NCBI GenBank assembly: GCA_964020155.1
Contig: OZ026570.1
Span: 1,885,721 to 1,949,720 of the forward strand
Length of the DNA: 64,000 nucleotides
Direction: 5' to 3'
Source of the DNA: Chondrilla cf. caribensis
Taxonomy: Eukaryota > Porifera > Demospongiae > Chondrillida > Chondrillidae
Below the pieces are notes generated by a model. That model did not search any database and was not told where the DNA came from. It saw only the letters and a list, made by a program, of their open reading frames with translations. This document shows, in pieces, positions 21,690 to 33,884 of the stretch (position 1 is its first letter; each line of letters begins with the position of its first letter). The translations under genes were made by a program, and so were the position numbers.

Positions 21690-24600
21690 CTGGAGAATGG
21701 AGAGGAAGTAAATGAACTTTATAAGTACCCTGGTTGCACTTCTATCACTCTGTACACTATGTCACCTTCTATTATATAAGTACATAATACTGGTGTGTAT
21801 AGATTTCATGTGAGCTGCAAGGCACTTATTAGGTATATTCAACTCTAGCTATGTATGATTATATATAGCAGCTGTGTACAGTGGAACCTAGGTAATCTGA
21901 CTTCTGAATAATCCGGGATGTACATATATAATTGTATGGTATAGGAACAAAATTCTACTAAACATTATAAATTGACCAACTTTACTCTCAAATGACAATT
22001 GTATGCTTGATATCATCTACATCCTTTTGCTAAGTGCTACACCAAAGCTGATAATACACCACAATTCTCACAAAAATCAATTATAATTGTGGTGGATTGA
22101 ATTGTTTATATCAATAATATTATTACAATGGAATATACATCTTTCTTACCGCATGTCTTCTGGTTATTTCCCAATTTGAGTGCTATTGGGCATTTACAAT
22201 GATAAGATCCTGCTGTGTTCTTACATTTATGACTACACTTGTGGGTACCTCTTGTACATTCGTCAATATCTACAATAGGTGTACAATATGCACATAGTAT
22301 AGAATGATGAAATTGTCTGTTAACCGCATTGGCATATGTATAAGTACGTATGTGTACATACTCTGTGTACAGTTTGCGATGATGTAACGCTCACAGACTA
22401 AAGCAAAGGCAGTTTCAGGACCTACTATACACCCACTTGATAACCAAAACCATTAATACTCTCTCAGATTGTCCACTCTATTATCATCAAATTAAATGCC
22501 AATTGCAAAGACTGGAATTACATGCTTTCTATTTCCAATCATTGCAATTAAATATTATTATAGGATGAAGCATCTCCATATGGCCACTGTTCATCTTCAT
22601 TCTTGGATACATTATTGGCAGGGGTAATAGAACTTTATGTACCAAGCTATGTAGGAGTGGAGATGTAGAAAATATTCATATTTATTGTCAGTGTATAGAA
22701 ATATTAACACATTTATGTACCTTTCAGGGGATGTATACAGATCCATGACTACATCAAGAATATCTGTTTATGACAAGATTAAAGACAATCACCATTCTGT
22801 AGCAGTATGTAATGGCTAAAACTGTTAGAAAAACTATCTACCTACAATGTCGTAAGGAATGGGATGAATGTATGCAAAAGCCCAGTACATATGAATGTGT
22901 ATAAGAAAATTGATGCACTAATTGACTGGTTCTCTCACCGTCATATTTCCTACTGTTATTACTCAGTTCATAACCACTAGGACATTTACAATAGTATGAT
23001 CCTTCATCTATGACTATAGCCATCCCCCATGCATTCATCAATATCTGTTCATAAGTAAAAATTGACAAACTTAAAAACAAATTAATTTGTGATATATATT
23101 TTCAATGATTATTGGAGATCGATGCTTTTCTGAATCATCATTGCATGTTTGAATGTGTGTGTATGTATGTGCATGTGCACAAAATGTGGAATTGTTTAAG
23201 TTAATATATAGATTGAGCCATGACTAGAGTACTAGATTACTCAGTTCATAACCATTAGGACATGTACAGTAGTATAATCCTTCAGTGTTGTTACATCCAT
23301 GACTACAGCCATCAATATCCCTCATGCATTCATCAATATCTGTTCACAAGTGAAATAACAAATATAATCAATTTTGGATTTTACTTTGCAGATTAATTTG
23401 ATATTAATCAACTCCAAATTGTTTCAGAAGATACCTGTGTTTGTGTGTGTGTTGTGTTTGTGTACAGAATGTAGAATTGTTCAAACAGATTGAGTCATGT
23501 TCACTCACCCACACATGTCCTTGAGTCATTACTCAGTTCATAACCACTAGGACATGTACAATAGTATGATCCTCCAGTGTTGTTACATCCCTCGCTACAG
23601 CCATCAATGTCCTTTGTGTATTCATTAATATCTGTTTACAAGGGGGGACGAAAAAGAACGGAAAACGAAATTAATTTCAGATATAAAATTTAATTTTACA
23701 GATTAAGTACGTCCATTGTTCAAATCTTGATAAAACATTTAAATGTGTGTATACGTACTGTATGTGTCGGTGTGTACAAGTGCAGAATGAGTTCATACTT
23801 CTCAATTCTGCATTCTGCTGTTGCAGCCTATCAAAAAGTGATAGACCTTCCTGGTTTTCAAATTGTCTTTTTTGTCTCCTTGAAGTACCTGCTAAATCCA
23901 TGCTCAAAAATTCCAAAAATATTGTTTCAGCTCTGCTTAAGGAATAAGCAATATTGTGGAAGTCAAATAATGTAGTCAAAGAGCTACTGGAACCATTTGC
24001 AAACATCAGTGTTATTTGTAAGATGAGAGCTGAAGGGGATTCTCCACGAATAGTTGTCAAAAAGTCAATACTAGATATTTCAAATAAATTGTTGGAAGAT
24101 TTCAGGAGCTCTGCAAGTTTCAAACCTGCTCGATTCACATCTTCTATGTATTGTAAGTCTTGGACTTCAACACTTTCAGTCAAAGCATCACAATCTTCAG
24201 TGAGTTGATCGACTTTACTTTGAGATACATCCAGAGATGCCTGCAACCGATCTCTCCTCAAGTTGGCAGCTGCGAGATTTTGCTGTAATTGTTGTAGATC
24301 ACTCAATACCTTCAAGGCTTCTTGTTCTGTTGAACTGATCTCCTGTAAAATGCTATTTCTGACATTAGTACAGTTGTCGTTTTCATCCACACACGTCCTG
24401 TCCAGTATGACATCTTTACACTGGGAATAAGTTTGACATGGTCTGATTCTGCTAACCATTTTCTGGTCCACTACACAGTTCACATGGTGTTGAACTATAT
24501 ATTCAGTTACTTCAGCAGTTTGCTGGATTCTGCAGAATGTTTCTATGCTCCTAGGTCCTTCAAAGACAGTCACACGACATGTGCAGCCAGCAAACCCACT

Positions 24601-27600
24601 CAAACTACAACCACAATATTGTTGTTCAACTTGAACTCTACTCCATCTCTCACACTCAGTGACTATTTCAGCTACTACCAATGTTCTAACACGTGGTTGG
24701 ATTGTTGTTCTATTGCACGTTCCATTAACGTCTTCCAGTACTATATCAGTACAGTTGTCAGGGACTATGCCAGGTACACAGGTGTAATTGCAGTCCTGTA
24801 TCATACAACTGTCATCAAGCATGGCTTGTATCATATCTCCTTCTCCTCCTAGATCCCTCAATCTTTGACGAGTACTCTGTATGGAATTATTGAGATTGTC
24901 TATTTCCCCAACTGTAGCATTGAACATACGAGATAACATTTTCACTTCTTCTTGAGCACGCTCCTTCTCGTCAGTCAAACGCTTTGTCACTTGAAGTACT
25001 TCATCTAGTGCCATACGAGCCGAATTCACTCTCTGAGTAGCTGTTTCAGCTATGCTTCTAAGTCTTGTGTGTGTTCTGTTTTCAAGGATGGTGATTAAGC
25101 TTCTGTCAGGATTCTTGTTAGCACTCCCTTCAACCAGATAACTAGTACTTTCCCACTCCTTCTTACCAGAGGAAGAGATTTCTAAGTGGAAAGGGTATTC
25201 ACCAAACAAATCTACATCGGCGCTCAACTTGAGACCGTCTTGTGATGTGATTGTAATGTCAGTAGTGAAGGTGGTTTCAAACATCATCATTTTTACATCA
25301 CTTATCACTGCCGCAAAACTGTTCGCATCCACGTTCAGCCCGTAAGTAATCCTATTTGACTCAGGTAGTACCCCAAAGTGACCTAATTGTAGATTGTGAG
25401 TACTTTTAGCTATGCCAATAACTGGAAATGGCAGAATGATATCATCAACAGTCTCTGGTAGACAGTCTGCAGAAGACTGCCTCCCAAAATACACCTCTTG
25501 GGTCATTCCCTTGATCTGCTGATCTACAACAGGTCCGGTGAAGAGTAGACGTTCTATTCTCAAGTAGTGGCAAGAGGAGGACAGGATCATTCCATTAACA
25601 ATTGCAGTTGAATTGGTATACAAAGCATAGGACAGGTCACAGTCAAATTGGTACCGATCACCATGACGGAGGTTTGGAGGGATTTCAAGGAAAGAGGTCA
25701 GGACACTTGTTTCTCTTGTGAAGAGATTGTCATTAAGTTTCCCTCTCAGTGTGCTTAGGCCACATTTGTCTTCCTGAGATGGACCTACATTGAATAAAAT
25801 ACATCACATATGCATTCAACGAATGATTAATCAGCCATGTATGATACCCATGTATACGTACATGTACACATGATTATATTTTTGAATTAATCCATTTATA
25901 CTCTTTGAAAATCCAATGAAATCCATGTACTAAGTGCCTAAAACTATTCTTTATTGTACTCACCTCCAAGAGCCAGCTGTATATTTTCTTCTGTAAAGCC
26001 TGTCATTCTGTAAGCAATTCTATTGGAAACTCTCAATGTGAATTGAAGATTGCCTTGCATTTGACCCTCATTCAGGTTGGTTAATCCTTCATCAAACAGC
26101 TGTGAAAACGAAAGATCAATTAGTATTAATTACTACATACATAGATAAATATAAAATGACAGAGGAAATAGTAATACGCTGCTATATCCTATGAACCAGT
26201 ATTATTATGAAACACATCATAAATACCATACTCGCCCTAATGTATTGACACTTTATTTTGGGAAGTTTGTAACCAACTTTTACAAAATGTAAATAAACTC
26301 ACATTATCATAACCTTCAATTTCAAATCCTGCAATTCCAGAGAAATGATAGGATAACATCACAGATCCAAAGGTTGCTGTTAGTTCCAAGCCACCCTTTA
26401 ATAACATCCGAAAACCCTCAACCCTCTCAGTTGTTCCTAATGCAAGATTTGCACCTCTTGATAAAGCCATACCAATAAGACACCACCCTCGGCTAGCATA
26501 ATTTTGCATCACTGGAATGTTGTTTTTGAGGATATCTGGAAAACTAATGAAAATGGGTGAATCCAGACCAGAACACAAGTCCACAGATAAGCAAAGGGGA
26601 TTTGTGCTAACAGACAGTGGAAGTTCATCTTTGTTTATGTTCAGTTTGGCTAAACCTTCATAAGTGAGAACAGAATATGTTGGTGACTCACTCCCTAGGA
26701 TTTTCCCTTCTGGGAATGAAGAACAGGCCTCGCTATTGAGAGTGGTGGACAGTTCAATTATGTGACTGGAAATTGAATACGTGTGATCACTCGGTTGAGA
26801 ACTGACTTGAAACCAACTGGGGAAGAAGCCACGTGTGTTATTCAAAAATGTTGTAACCAGAGCTTCAGTTTCATAGAACCCTTTAATGTTCTGTGGCCTA
26901 GGTTCATATTTTCCACAGGAGGAACATGAACTGCAATTGTTTTTTTGGTCAGAAAATGTAAAGGAAGTAGAATCATTGTCCACAATGCGAGCACTACCAA
27001 CAGACAAGGGGATCACAAGGTCATTGTATTTGCTGAATACTATCCCTGATGTTTGATGGATATTGCCGTTGCTCTCCCAAGAGCATGTCGACATGAAAGT
27101 GACATCGTTTCCTGAATTGCATGATATCTTAGGGCTTGCTGGACAGCATCCTGGCTGCATTATCCCAGGCATCAAACCAAACTGTTCAAAATAATTCACT
27201 ACTTTAACAGAAGGATCTGAAACTACTATCAGTTGTGTGCCTGGGTTGATGAAAGCATTTCTGTTAGAACCTCCCAATGTAATAGACATCTGGAAAATTC
27301 CCTCCCTCTTTGAAGATAAGGTTATCGAGTGCAAACGTTGGTATCCATCATGATGGACTGATATCTTACTTGGTTTTACATTCAGGTCTTGTGGGGAAAC
27401 AAAGGATATATCAACATTCTCATCAGGTCTGGACACTTCCACGGTAAAAGTGAATGGCACAGACAGATTCAGTGATGGGATCTCCGGCAGGTGGATGGTA
27501 CCATATTGACAGGAGTCTCCAGTGTACCCAGTGCCAAAGCAGTTACATTCATAGCTCTCCCTATCATCAGATGAGCAAATGCCTCCATGGTTGCAAGGAG

Positions 27601-30600
27601 AAGAATCACAAGCATCTCCCTCTATTTAAAAATACATGATAACATTAATTAGATTTGAATACAGTACATCATTTTTAGATACAAATGCAAGTTATCACAT
27701 TTCATTTATTATTGGCAAATTGAGGATCATCTTATTGCAAAATCCGAATTTTGAGGCCAGTAAATCAACATTAAAATAGAGTTAACAAAGTTCATATTGG
27801 CTAATACTGATATCATTTTCATAAAATATGACTATTGCACAACTATAGGAATGTGAGAGGTGGTCTTATTATAGACATATTGATTGACCATCCACTGGGA
27901 CCCATACCAAGACAGCTGAAACATAACCTTAGTTAATTTTAAACATTCCTTTCAAAGAGATCATCATAATCGCCGAGCAAAAACTTTAAGTGGTACCAAA
28001 CTCTAATGAAGTGAGAAGTTGTTCATTTTCATAGGGAAAATTCTAAATAATATTATTATGATATTCTGTTTGTCATTTCATATGAAATGAGATATGGTTT
28101 GGATCCTCAATTTTTGTTACTGAAATATAGGACCAAAGGTAATTAACATATTTAGTGAGAACAAAGTACAAGGGGAAGTATATGTGTCTCGAGAAGCAAT
28201 ATTTCAACAACAGATCTCCCAAACACATGTCATACTATACATACAGGTAGTATGAGGATTAATGGTTCAGTTTTATAAATGCATTAATGTACATGTACAG
28301 TGTGCAACATTTCACAGAATACATATGATAAACATACTAACCCGTGCAAACTGGTATTCCATTCCATTGTACATCAGTACGCATATCATTAAGTGCACAC
28401 AGAATAGAGGTGGACTTGTTTCCCTGGTCATCCATATAATATCCATCATCGCAGATATAAGTACACGTTTGCTTATATTCTGGTTGACATGGCAGAACAA
28501 CTCCCAGATGATCAACTCTCAGATCATCACATTGCTGTACAACACAGGTAGGTGGTGGCACACTCCAAACACCATCAGGCTGACAAGTTATTGAGGATGA
28601 TCCTTGCAAACTGTAGCCAGGTTTGCACTGGAAGTCACAGGTTGTACCGACATTAAGAGAAGCTGAAGTACAGGAAATGGCTCCATTGTCAGGAGGTGGT
28701 AGGTTCAGACAAGTGATTTCTGTGATAGGAAATCATTGCACGTTTTGAAATAATACACATTTGCACATGATTCTTATGTTGAAAGGTAGATACGTACATA
28801 GACTACCCATAGCATGGATATTGCCATCAATTTTTCAGTGAAAAATTGTACTGTAGTACATGAACATGTCTAATACACAACACATACCTTGACAGCTCTT
28901 TCCATCACTTTCCAAGAAATGATGTTCTCTGCAGCTACAGACATAGCTTCCATAGGTATTATTGCAATAATGATCACAGTCATCTAACCCCTCCTCACAT
29001 TCATTGATTTCTACAGGAATTTAATAAACTTTGTAATCATAATTTGTTAACATTTGTTCAAGCATTCAGGGAGCCTAAATATATTTTGCTATAATATTAT
29101 TGCAAGTGAAGCAATAATAATAAATCAGCCACAACAAGAATGAAAGGACAATTTATACATTGACATCCCTTATGAGAGCAACCAACCATGGCAAGAAAGG
29201 TCTCGAAATACATGACCAGATGCTTGGCAGGCACAGAAATAGGACCCTGGTGTATTGATACATTTCACAGCACGGCTGTAGCCACATGGGAATGAGAGGC
29301 ACTCATTTTTATCTACATGTAGAGAGAATACAATGTAGGATGTACAAAGTGCTTCTGACACTTATGATACACAATAATGCAGGCATACAAATGCATAAAT
29401 AATACCCACCAACGCTGCAGTCAGTTCCAACCCATCCATTGTAACATTGACAGAAATGTGGTGAAGAACAAACTCCACCATTCATACAGGGAGTGGTGCA
29501 GATGGCTACATAACAATAGGAACAAGAGGTGATTGTGCACATGAAATGTACTTTGTACTGTCTCCAAATATAACTCACGTTTGCAAGTATCTCCAACTCT
29601 TTCATACCCAGGGCAACATTTAGCAACTGGAACATGCTCAGTCACATAAACACGTCTATATCTCGTTTGACGACCCATAATGAATGATTCAGACCTTGAT
29701 TTGGTAACCGTTCTTGCATCAGAACAAACTCTACAGCAGTCATTTGATAATATATTGCGTTTGAAATGAATGATTGCGGAAGGACAATTGGTATTGTATT
29801 TCATGTTGTTTTGTCAACACTAATTGTCCTAAATAATGCTAGTGTATTAATTAATTACAGGAAGCAATTAAGTTAGTATAACCGGAGGTCATCCCATCTT
29901 GTTCACCTAAACCACAGCCTTCACTTAGTTGGATTATACCTTTGTACCTATATATAAAAAGAATTTAATAGGACATTTTGGATAATAGGATATTCAACCC
30001 AATTACCCAATCGACTTATCAACATCTAGTATCAGCCTATAGAAAACAGGAACACTATTCCTTATAAGACTACTTACTACTGTATCTTAATGAAGTGTAG
30101 CTAATATAATGATTTGTCTACATAAAAATACTTGAGAATTGTACACTTTGCACAAGAAACAGCTAGGTTAATAGCTAGCTAAATACTTGTGATTTGGATA
30201 CATAAGTTTTGATCAAATGGTGCTTTGTATATCTTAATAAACGAATTATCGATTGAAAACTAAACAGACTTTAGATCGGAGTATAACATATGTACAGAGC
30301 AAACCATTAATTCGACATACTTCAATTTTCACAGTTCCTGAGATACGGTTATTATATAAGAGCTCCATGTGTTCAGGGAGAATAGTTTGATACTTATGGG
30401 AATGCCCTAGTCTATGGATGATCGCAATGTATCTGAGAACTGATACTAGGTAATGTAAATGGAGTAGTGAATACAGTAGTATAACGTGTACAGAGCAAAC
30501 CATTCGACATACTTCAATTTTCACAGTTCCTCAGATACAGTTATGAGAGTTTCACTTGTTCAGGGAAGTTAGTTTGATATTTGTGGGAATGCCCTAGTCT

Positions 30601-30776
30601 ATGGCTACAGCAATATGCATCCAAGAACTGATACTAGGTAATATAGTTGAAGTATAGCAAATAATTTGAACTCACCCTGGAGCTCCAGGTGTCAGTTGTG
30701 AATGGACAGTAATGGTTATAGCCAGCAGCTGCAAGCACAGCAAAGCTGAGGAAACGTACCCTATGCCTAGTCTCAT
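21421..30776 (-). CDS. Gene B: truncated paralogue of the EMI/EGF/sushi mosaic protein
   Basis: Nine good exons: 30676-30776, 29579-29730, 29410-29505, 29187-29312, 28888-29010, 28342-28719, 26303-27621, 25964-26099 and 23677-25784. Phases match A and C. The long last exon matches C until about 23780, then passes into sequence like an EGF-exon intron and stops at 23677. Ig, SEA-like and GCC2-type regions are missing. Behind it are one EGF exon with Cys to Tyr, two broken EGF exons, one intact EGF (22150-22269) and an intact FN3-like exon (21421-21689). B most likely makes a shortened secreted protein ending soon after the furin-type site; reaching the FN3 exon would need a weak phase-1 GTACAC donor at the break and skipping of broken exons. 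Confidence 0.7.
22150..22269 (-). CDS. EGF exon (THKC type) in gene B tail
   Basis: A 120-bp phase 1-1 exon, [16 protein letters not shown]... ending QKTC, with TAG acceptor and GTAAGA donor. It is intact and equivalent to 50805-50924 in C. Confidence 0.65.
22939..23044 (-). pseudogene. Frameshifted EGF exon in gene B tail
   Basis: 106 bp instead of 123. A 17-bp loss shifts the frame and creates TGA after GYSHR; the last Cys codon is also Tyr (KYD). Confidence 0.7.
23235..23339 (-). pseudogene. Broken EGF exon in gene B tail
   Basis: Acceptor and first five Cys are present, but after GYELSN the end of the exon and the GTGAGT donor are lost and the frame meets a stop. Confidence 0.65.
23509..23631 (-). 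pseudogene. EGF exon in gene B tail, first Cys lost
   Basis: A 123-bp EGF exon with good splice sites, but the start reads DINEY instead of DINEC (Cys to Tyr), removing one disulfide. The counterpart at 52098-52220 keeps the Cys. Confidence 0.65.
23677..25784 (-). CDS. Gene B exon 9: truncated coiled-coil/Cys-rich exon
   Basis: Begins [13 protein letters not shown]. It carries the conserved N-part, a predicted coiled coil (about 24835-25060), a Cys-rich core (24360-24835), a second coiled coil (24150-24360) and RRQKR at 23866-23880. After NAELRSMNS the match to C ends (about 23780). The remaining ~34 codons are intron-like sequence read through to a stop at 23677. Confidence 0.7.
25964..26099 (-). 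CDS. Gene B exon 8: short linker exon
   Basis: A 136-bp exon starting [12 protein letters not shown]; canonical GTGAGT donor where C has GCGAGT. Confidence 0.75.
26303..27621 (-). CDS. Gene B exon 7: EGF plus large unrecognised domain
   Basis: A 1319-bp exon, EGF ([12 protein letters not shown]...) then the large domain. It is nine bases shorter than in A, in whole codons; it lacks two residues in the RGW..IGMAL segment compared with C. Conserved Cys pairs (GCCPAS, CSSCSSC) are kept, which argues for selection. Confidence 0.8.
28342..28719 (-). CDS. Gene B exon 6: two sushi domains
   Basis: A 378-bp exon; [10 protein letters not shown] ends the first module and VQWNGIPVC the second. Acceptor ATCACAG, donor GTTAGT. 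Confidence 0.85.
28888..29010 (-). CDS. Gene B exon 5: EGF-like
   Basis: A 123-bp phase 1-1 exon, EINEC start, [12 protein letters not shown] core and REHH motif. It is the only EGF between exon 4 and the sushi exon, where A has five. Confidence 0.8.
29187..29312 (-). CDS. Gene B exon 4: EGF-like
   Basis: A 126-bp phase 1-1 exon, DKNEC start and [12 protein letters not shown] core; donor GTTGGT. Confidence 0.8.
29410..29505 (-). CDS. Gene B exon 3: EGF-like
   Basis: A 96-bp phase 1-1 exon, [11 protein letters not shown] ... [12 protein letters not shown], followed by GTGGGT. Confidence 0.8.
29579..29730 (-). CDS. Gene B exon 2: EMI-like domain
   Basis: A 152-bp exon after CTGCTGTAG: VC start, TRYRRVYV, then [14 protein letters not shown]. 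The CCPGY ending is the EMI-like signature. It is nearly identical to C (63697-63848). Confidence 0.7.
30676..30776 (-). CDS. Gene B exon 1: signal peptide
   Basis: ATG at 30774-30776 opens a 33-codon leader with a hydrophobic core ([16 protein letters not shown]) and QLTPGAPG, the same length as in A. Donor GTGAGT. Confidence 0.75.
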
Positions 30777-30821
30777 GACTCTCCCGTTCACAGTCAGGAC
30801 TGGCAAAGAATGAACTGTACA

Positions 30822-30829
30822 CTTATATA
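30822..30829 (-). promoter_or_regulatory. Candidate TATA box of gene B
   Basis: TATATAAG on the minus strand, 53 nt upstream of the ATG; gene A has a similar element. The upstream CACTTAGGAATCCCCTCAAG-type sequence is shared by A and B. Confidence 0.4.
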
Positions 30830-31284
30830 GAATCTTGGTCACTTAGGAATCCCCTCAAGCATTCAATAGGAAGTCGGCAAATTTAATATGTGTTCGCTAT
30901 TCCCAATACGTAATATAATATGTGTATAATAATACTATCAAGAAATGAACTTCTTACAGAGATGAATTGTTGCCTACTTTATTTATAACAGTTTTTGACT
31001 AGAGACAAAAAATCATTGCATTATACTTAACATTTCAAATAATGTCGTAAATAACAATAACAACAAGCTCCACAGAATTACAAACAAAAGTCAACAGTGG
31101 GCTGGATTATGTGCACAATTATGATGTAAATTTACTTGTCCTTCATGTTTTCTATATTTAGAACATACAGTGCACACATTATGTTAACTATTCACATTAA
31201 TGGATTAGAATCCCTGCATGAGTTAGATGTGTATTATTAACAAAAAGTATGTGAAAAGTTCTCTTATAAGTTATCTTGTAGAGC
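30830..31284. other. Upstream region of gene B
   Basis: AT-rich, partly similar to the region above gene A (10290-10570). No gene seen. Confidence 0.5.
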
Positions 31285-31640
31285 TTCAGGCCCCAAAAGT
31301 ACATTGATGCATACTTTGTCACACAATTTCATTGTATGTCAATATCTATTGTTCTCATTGCCTAGGACCATCATAAAGTATAATTAGCTTATGTACTACT
31401 CACAATAGATAACTCACTTAAAACTATTATTAAATAGTTAAGTGGATACTGAAAATGGGAAACCCTAAGACATGTGTTTACAGTTTAGACAAGCAGCCAT
31501 TAAACTAGGTGTGAAATCTAAATAATATTACATTTACACAACCAGGACAGATGTATTACACCTATGTTGCATGACACAAACTTAGTATTGATCATGCACT
31601 TGATACACACAAATTATATAGATAGATAGATAGATAGTAC
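31285..31640. repeat. Low-copy repeat unit R, copy 5
   Basis: Contains GGGAAACCCTAAGACATGTG, CAAGCAGCCATTAAACTAGG and a following AACAAGGTCACTCATA block (~31732). It ends in a short GATA run (31620-31637). Confidence 0.6.
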
Positions 31641-31851
31641 ACAACTGCAGTAACCTACATCTGTACATATACCACATGTATAATGATATCATAATACATA
31701 AACAAAGGTGAATGACGTTAGGATGCGGATGAACAAGGTCACTCATACTATGGCTTCCCACCACTTAAGACCTATGTTTACAGTAAGAGTATATTATACA
31801 TTTTCAATCTAATCCAATTAAGAAATCACACAATCACACGAACACATGCAC

Positions 31852-31856
<5 letters not shown>

Positions 31857-31921
<65 letters not shown>

Positions 31922-31930
31922 GTGTGTGTG
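31857..31930. repeat. TG microsatellite
   Basis: About 74 bp of TG with one CG interruption; reverse-strand His/Thr frames here are artefacts of the repeat. Confidence 0.95.
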
Positions 31931-32115
31931 AAGAAGACTGCAGCATTCTCATCTTGGTGGTCCTTTCATACTCACAAGAACTGAACAATTTGCATAAAAC
32001 AACCATTTGAAACTAGCAGCAACAACTGGTGACCTGGATAGTTGATATAATACTCTTTGCTTAGATTACTTACGCCTGAATTACCCTAATCCAATCCTGT
32101 TAATATATCATTTTC

Positions 32116-32700
32116 CTACTGATTGATCAGGATATCCACAGGGGAGTTCATGTGAGCAATGCTTATGTAATCATCGGTATTCATGCCAAGTGTATATTTG
32201 GGGATTGGAATAAGGGTTAACCGATTATGCGCCAGGATGTCATCGTAGCGCGTGACAACACGTCGAGCAGGTGTGATTTGTCTCGCCGCGTGTTTGAATA
32301 TAGGAATGAAATCAATAACGTACCCGAATGAAGATACGAAGTTGCGAGTGTCTATACTGCAGAGAAGCGTCCCGTTAACGAACACAACCCAGTGCTGAAT
32401 TTTGCGCAGCTTAACGTTCAAAGGAGTTTGGCGCGCTTCATTACATAATAACTCCCTCGCTTTGATCGAATTCCTTTGTTCGTTTTCTCGAGACGATCTT
32501 CCTATTACTAGGTAGTAGTTCAGTAATAGAGCTATAGTAAAGGACGATTTCGCATCGATAGTAGCTTCCTCGGCTAGCGGACCCAAGTTGAAGAGGTCCG
32601 ATCAAAATGAACTGACAGATCTATGGCCTCGAGAAGATCGGGATCTACGGCTTTCACTCCGAGGTTTGGGCTCATTTCGTACTGGTCTAAACCATTTAAT
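32116..32700 (-). pseudogene. Unrecognised coding relic with one frameshift, CpG-rich
   Basis: A 156-codon open frame (stop at 32116) starts in sequence reading NLGPLAEEATIDAK. In another frame just upstream the reading LDQYEMSPNLGVKAVD... SVHFD leads into it, so an original frame of ~200 codons was split by an indel near 32605. The block is richer in GC and CpG than its surroundings and absent from the paralogous segment near 19.8 kb. I do not recognise the protein; it could be a mobile-element or foreign gene fragment. Confidence 0.45.
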
Positions 32701-32919
32701 CCCCTCCCCCTCGTCAGGATGTCAGGAATTAACTTACATGTAATATATAAGGTTATAAGGTTAAAATATATATATTTAGCTGATATGTAAAATTTGAATA
32801 AATGTTTATCTTGACCTTTAAGTACTTGCTTGGCATAGCTTGGTAATAGAACTCAGTATGCCAAGCCAGATATATTATTTTTTACACATCATGAAGGCTG
32901 GAAGGTCTTACACTTCACC

Positions 32920-32985
32920 GTTACATGATGTTGAGTTGTTATCCAACCTGTAGCCATCATGGCACTCACAACAGTGGCTAAGCAC
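32920..32985 (-). pseudogene. EGF exon remnant (3' half), duplicate
   Basis: Encodes VLSHCCECHDGYRLDNN and a final Cys, with a GTGAAG donor-like end. It is the paralogue of 20027-20092. Confidence 0.6.
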
Positions 32986-33666
32986 AGCAACTAGCAAGCT
33001 GAAACCAAGCCATATAATGATATATGTGTGTGCATGTTTGTGGGTGGGTGTGGGTGAGTGTCTGCTATGCACACAAATGTACATCCAAAAAGGAAGGGGG
33101 TAAGAAATAGATCAGGAAATAATCGTTAAAAAAGTCAGAACAGAGACTTTAAAGAAAGACAAGTACCCCCTTAACCCACACTGCAAGCAAAACATGGAGT
33201 ATGGGATATGTGTGTACGTATGTATTCTGTGCATTATTTAGGTACATTGTCATAGTATGTACGTGTAAATAATATATACAAATGTACACCCATGGATTTA
33301 CATTTGCACATGATCTGTATGTGTGCGTGCGTGCTTGCATGCATGTGTGCATGTGTGTACATAATATGCCTACTTGTGATATGTGTGTACATATACAAAT
33401 GTTGGGTGGTTAAATTTGAAGGAGGATGTATATTATATATTATATGTATAATATATGGGTGAAAAGAATGGGAGAGAACATGATGTGAAGGCAATGACAA
33501 AGGGAAACATGATATTTCCAACAAGGGAGGGAGACATTTTTCTAAATTGAAGGAATTACAGGACATGCTCCCTTACTTCAGCCCTAAAGTGGGTATGGAA
33601 TGTGGCCATGATGTGCATATTTCATACACATAATATGCAAATAATAATTGCTACATTTGTATATTG

Positions 33667-33693
<27 letters not shown>
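32986..33693. other. Right copy of the duplicated intergenic segment
   Basis: Collinear with 20090-20910, including the GTGTGGGTGAGTGTCTGC and AAGGGAAACA blocks. No gene seen. Confidence 0.6.
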
Positions 33694-33700
<7 letters not shown>

Positions 33701-33722
33701 ATCATTATTATTAGATATTACA
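33671..33722. repeat. AT and TTA repeat at the LINE 3' border
   Basis: (AT)n followed by ATTATTATC-type repeats: the element's own tail and the AT-rich target cannot be separated, so no target duplication can be defined. Confidence 0.7.
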
Positions 33723-33884
33723 GTGCTTTGGTAGGGTTTCCCCAAAACAGCACTACACATATAAAAGTAAACGTACATACATAGATAACCACTCAGATAA
33801 AATTAAATTAAATAACGAGGACAAACTCCAAGGGAGTGACATAAGAAAGTAGCAGGTACATCGAAATCTACAGTTAAAAGGTGG

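Noticed and set aside
21689..21760. A 7-nt deletion in copy B relative to copy C just upstream of the FN3 exon, at first read as a frameshift
   Set aside because: The only phase-compatible strong acceptor (pyrimidine-rich ...ATTCTCCAG) lies downstream of the deletion, so it is intronic and the FN3 exon is intact.
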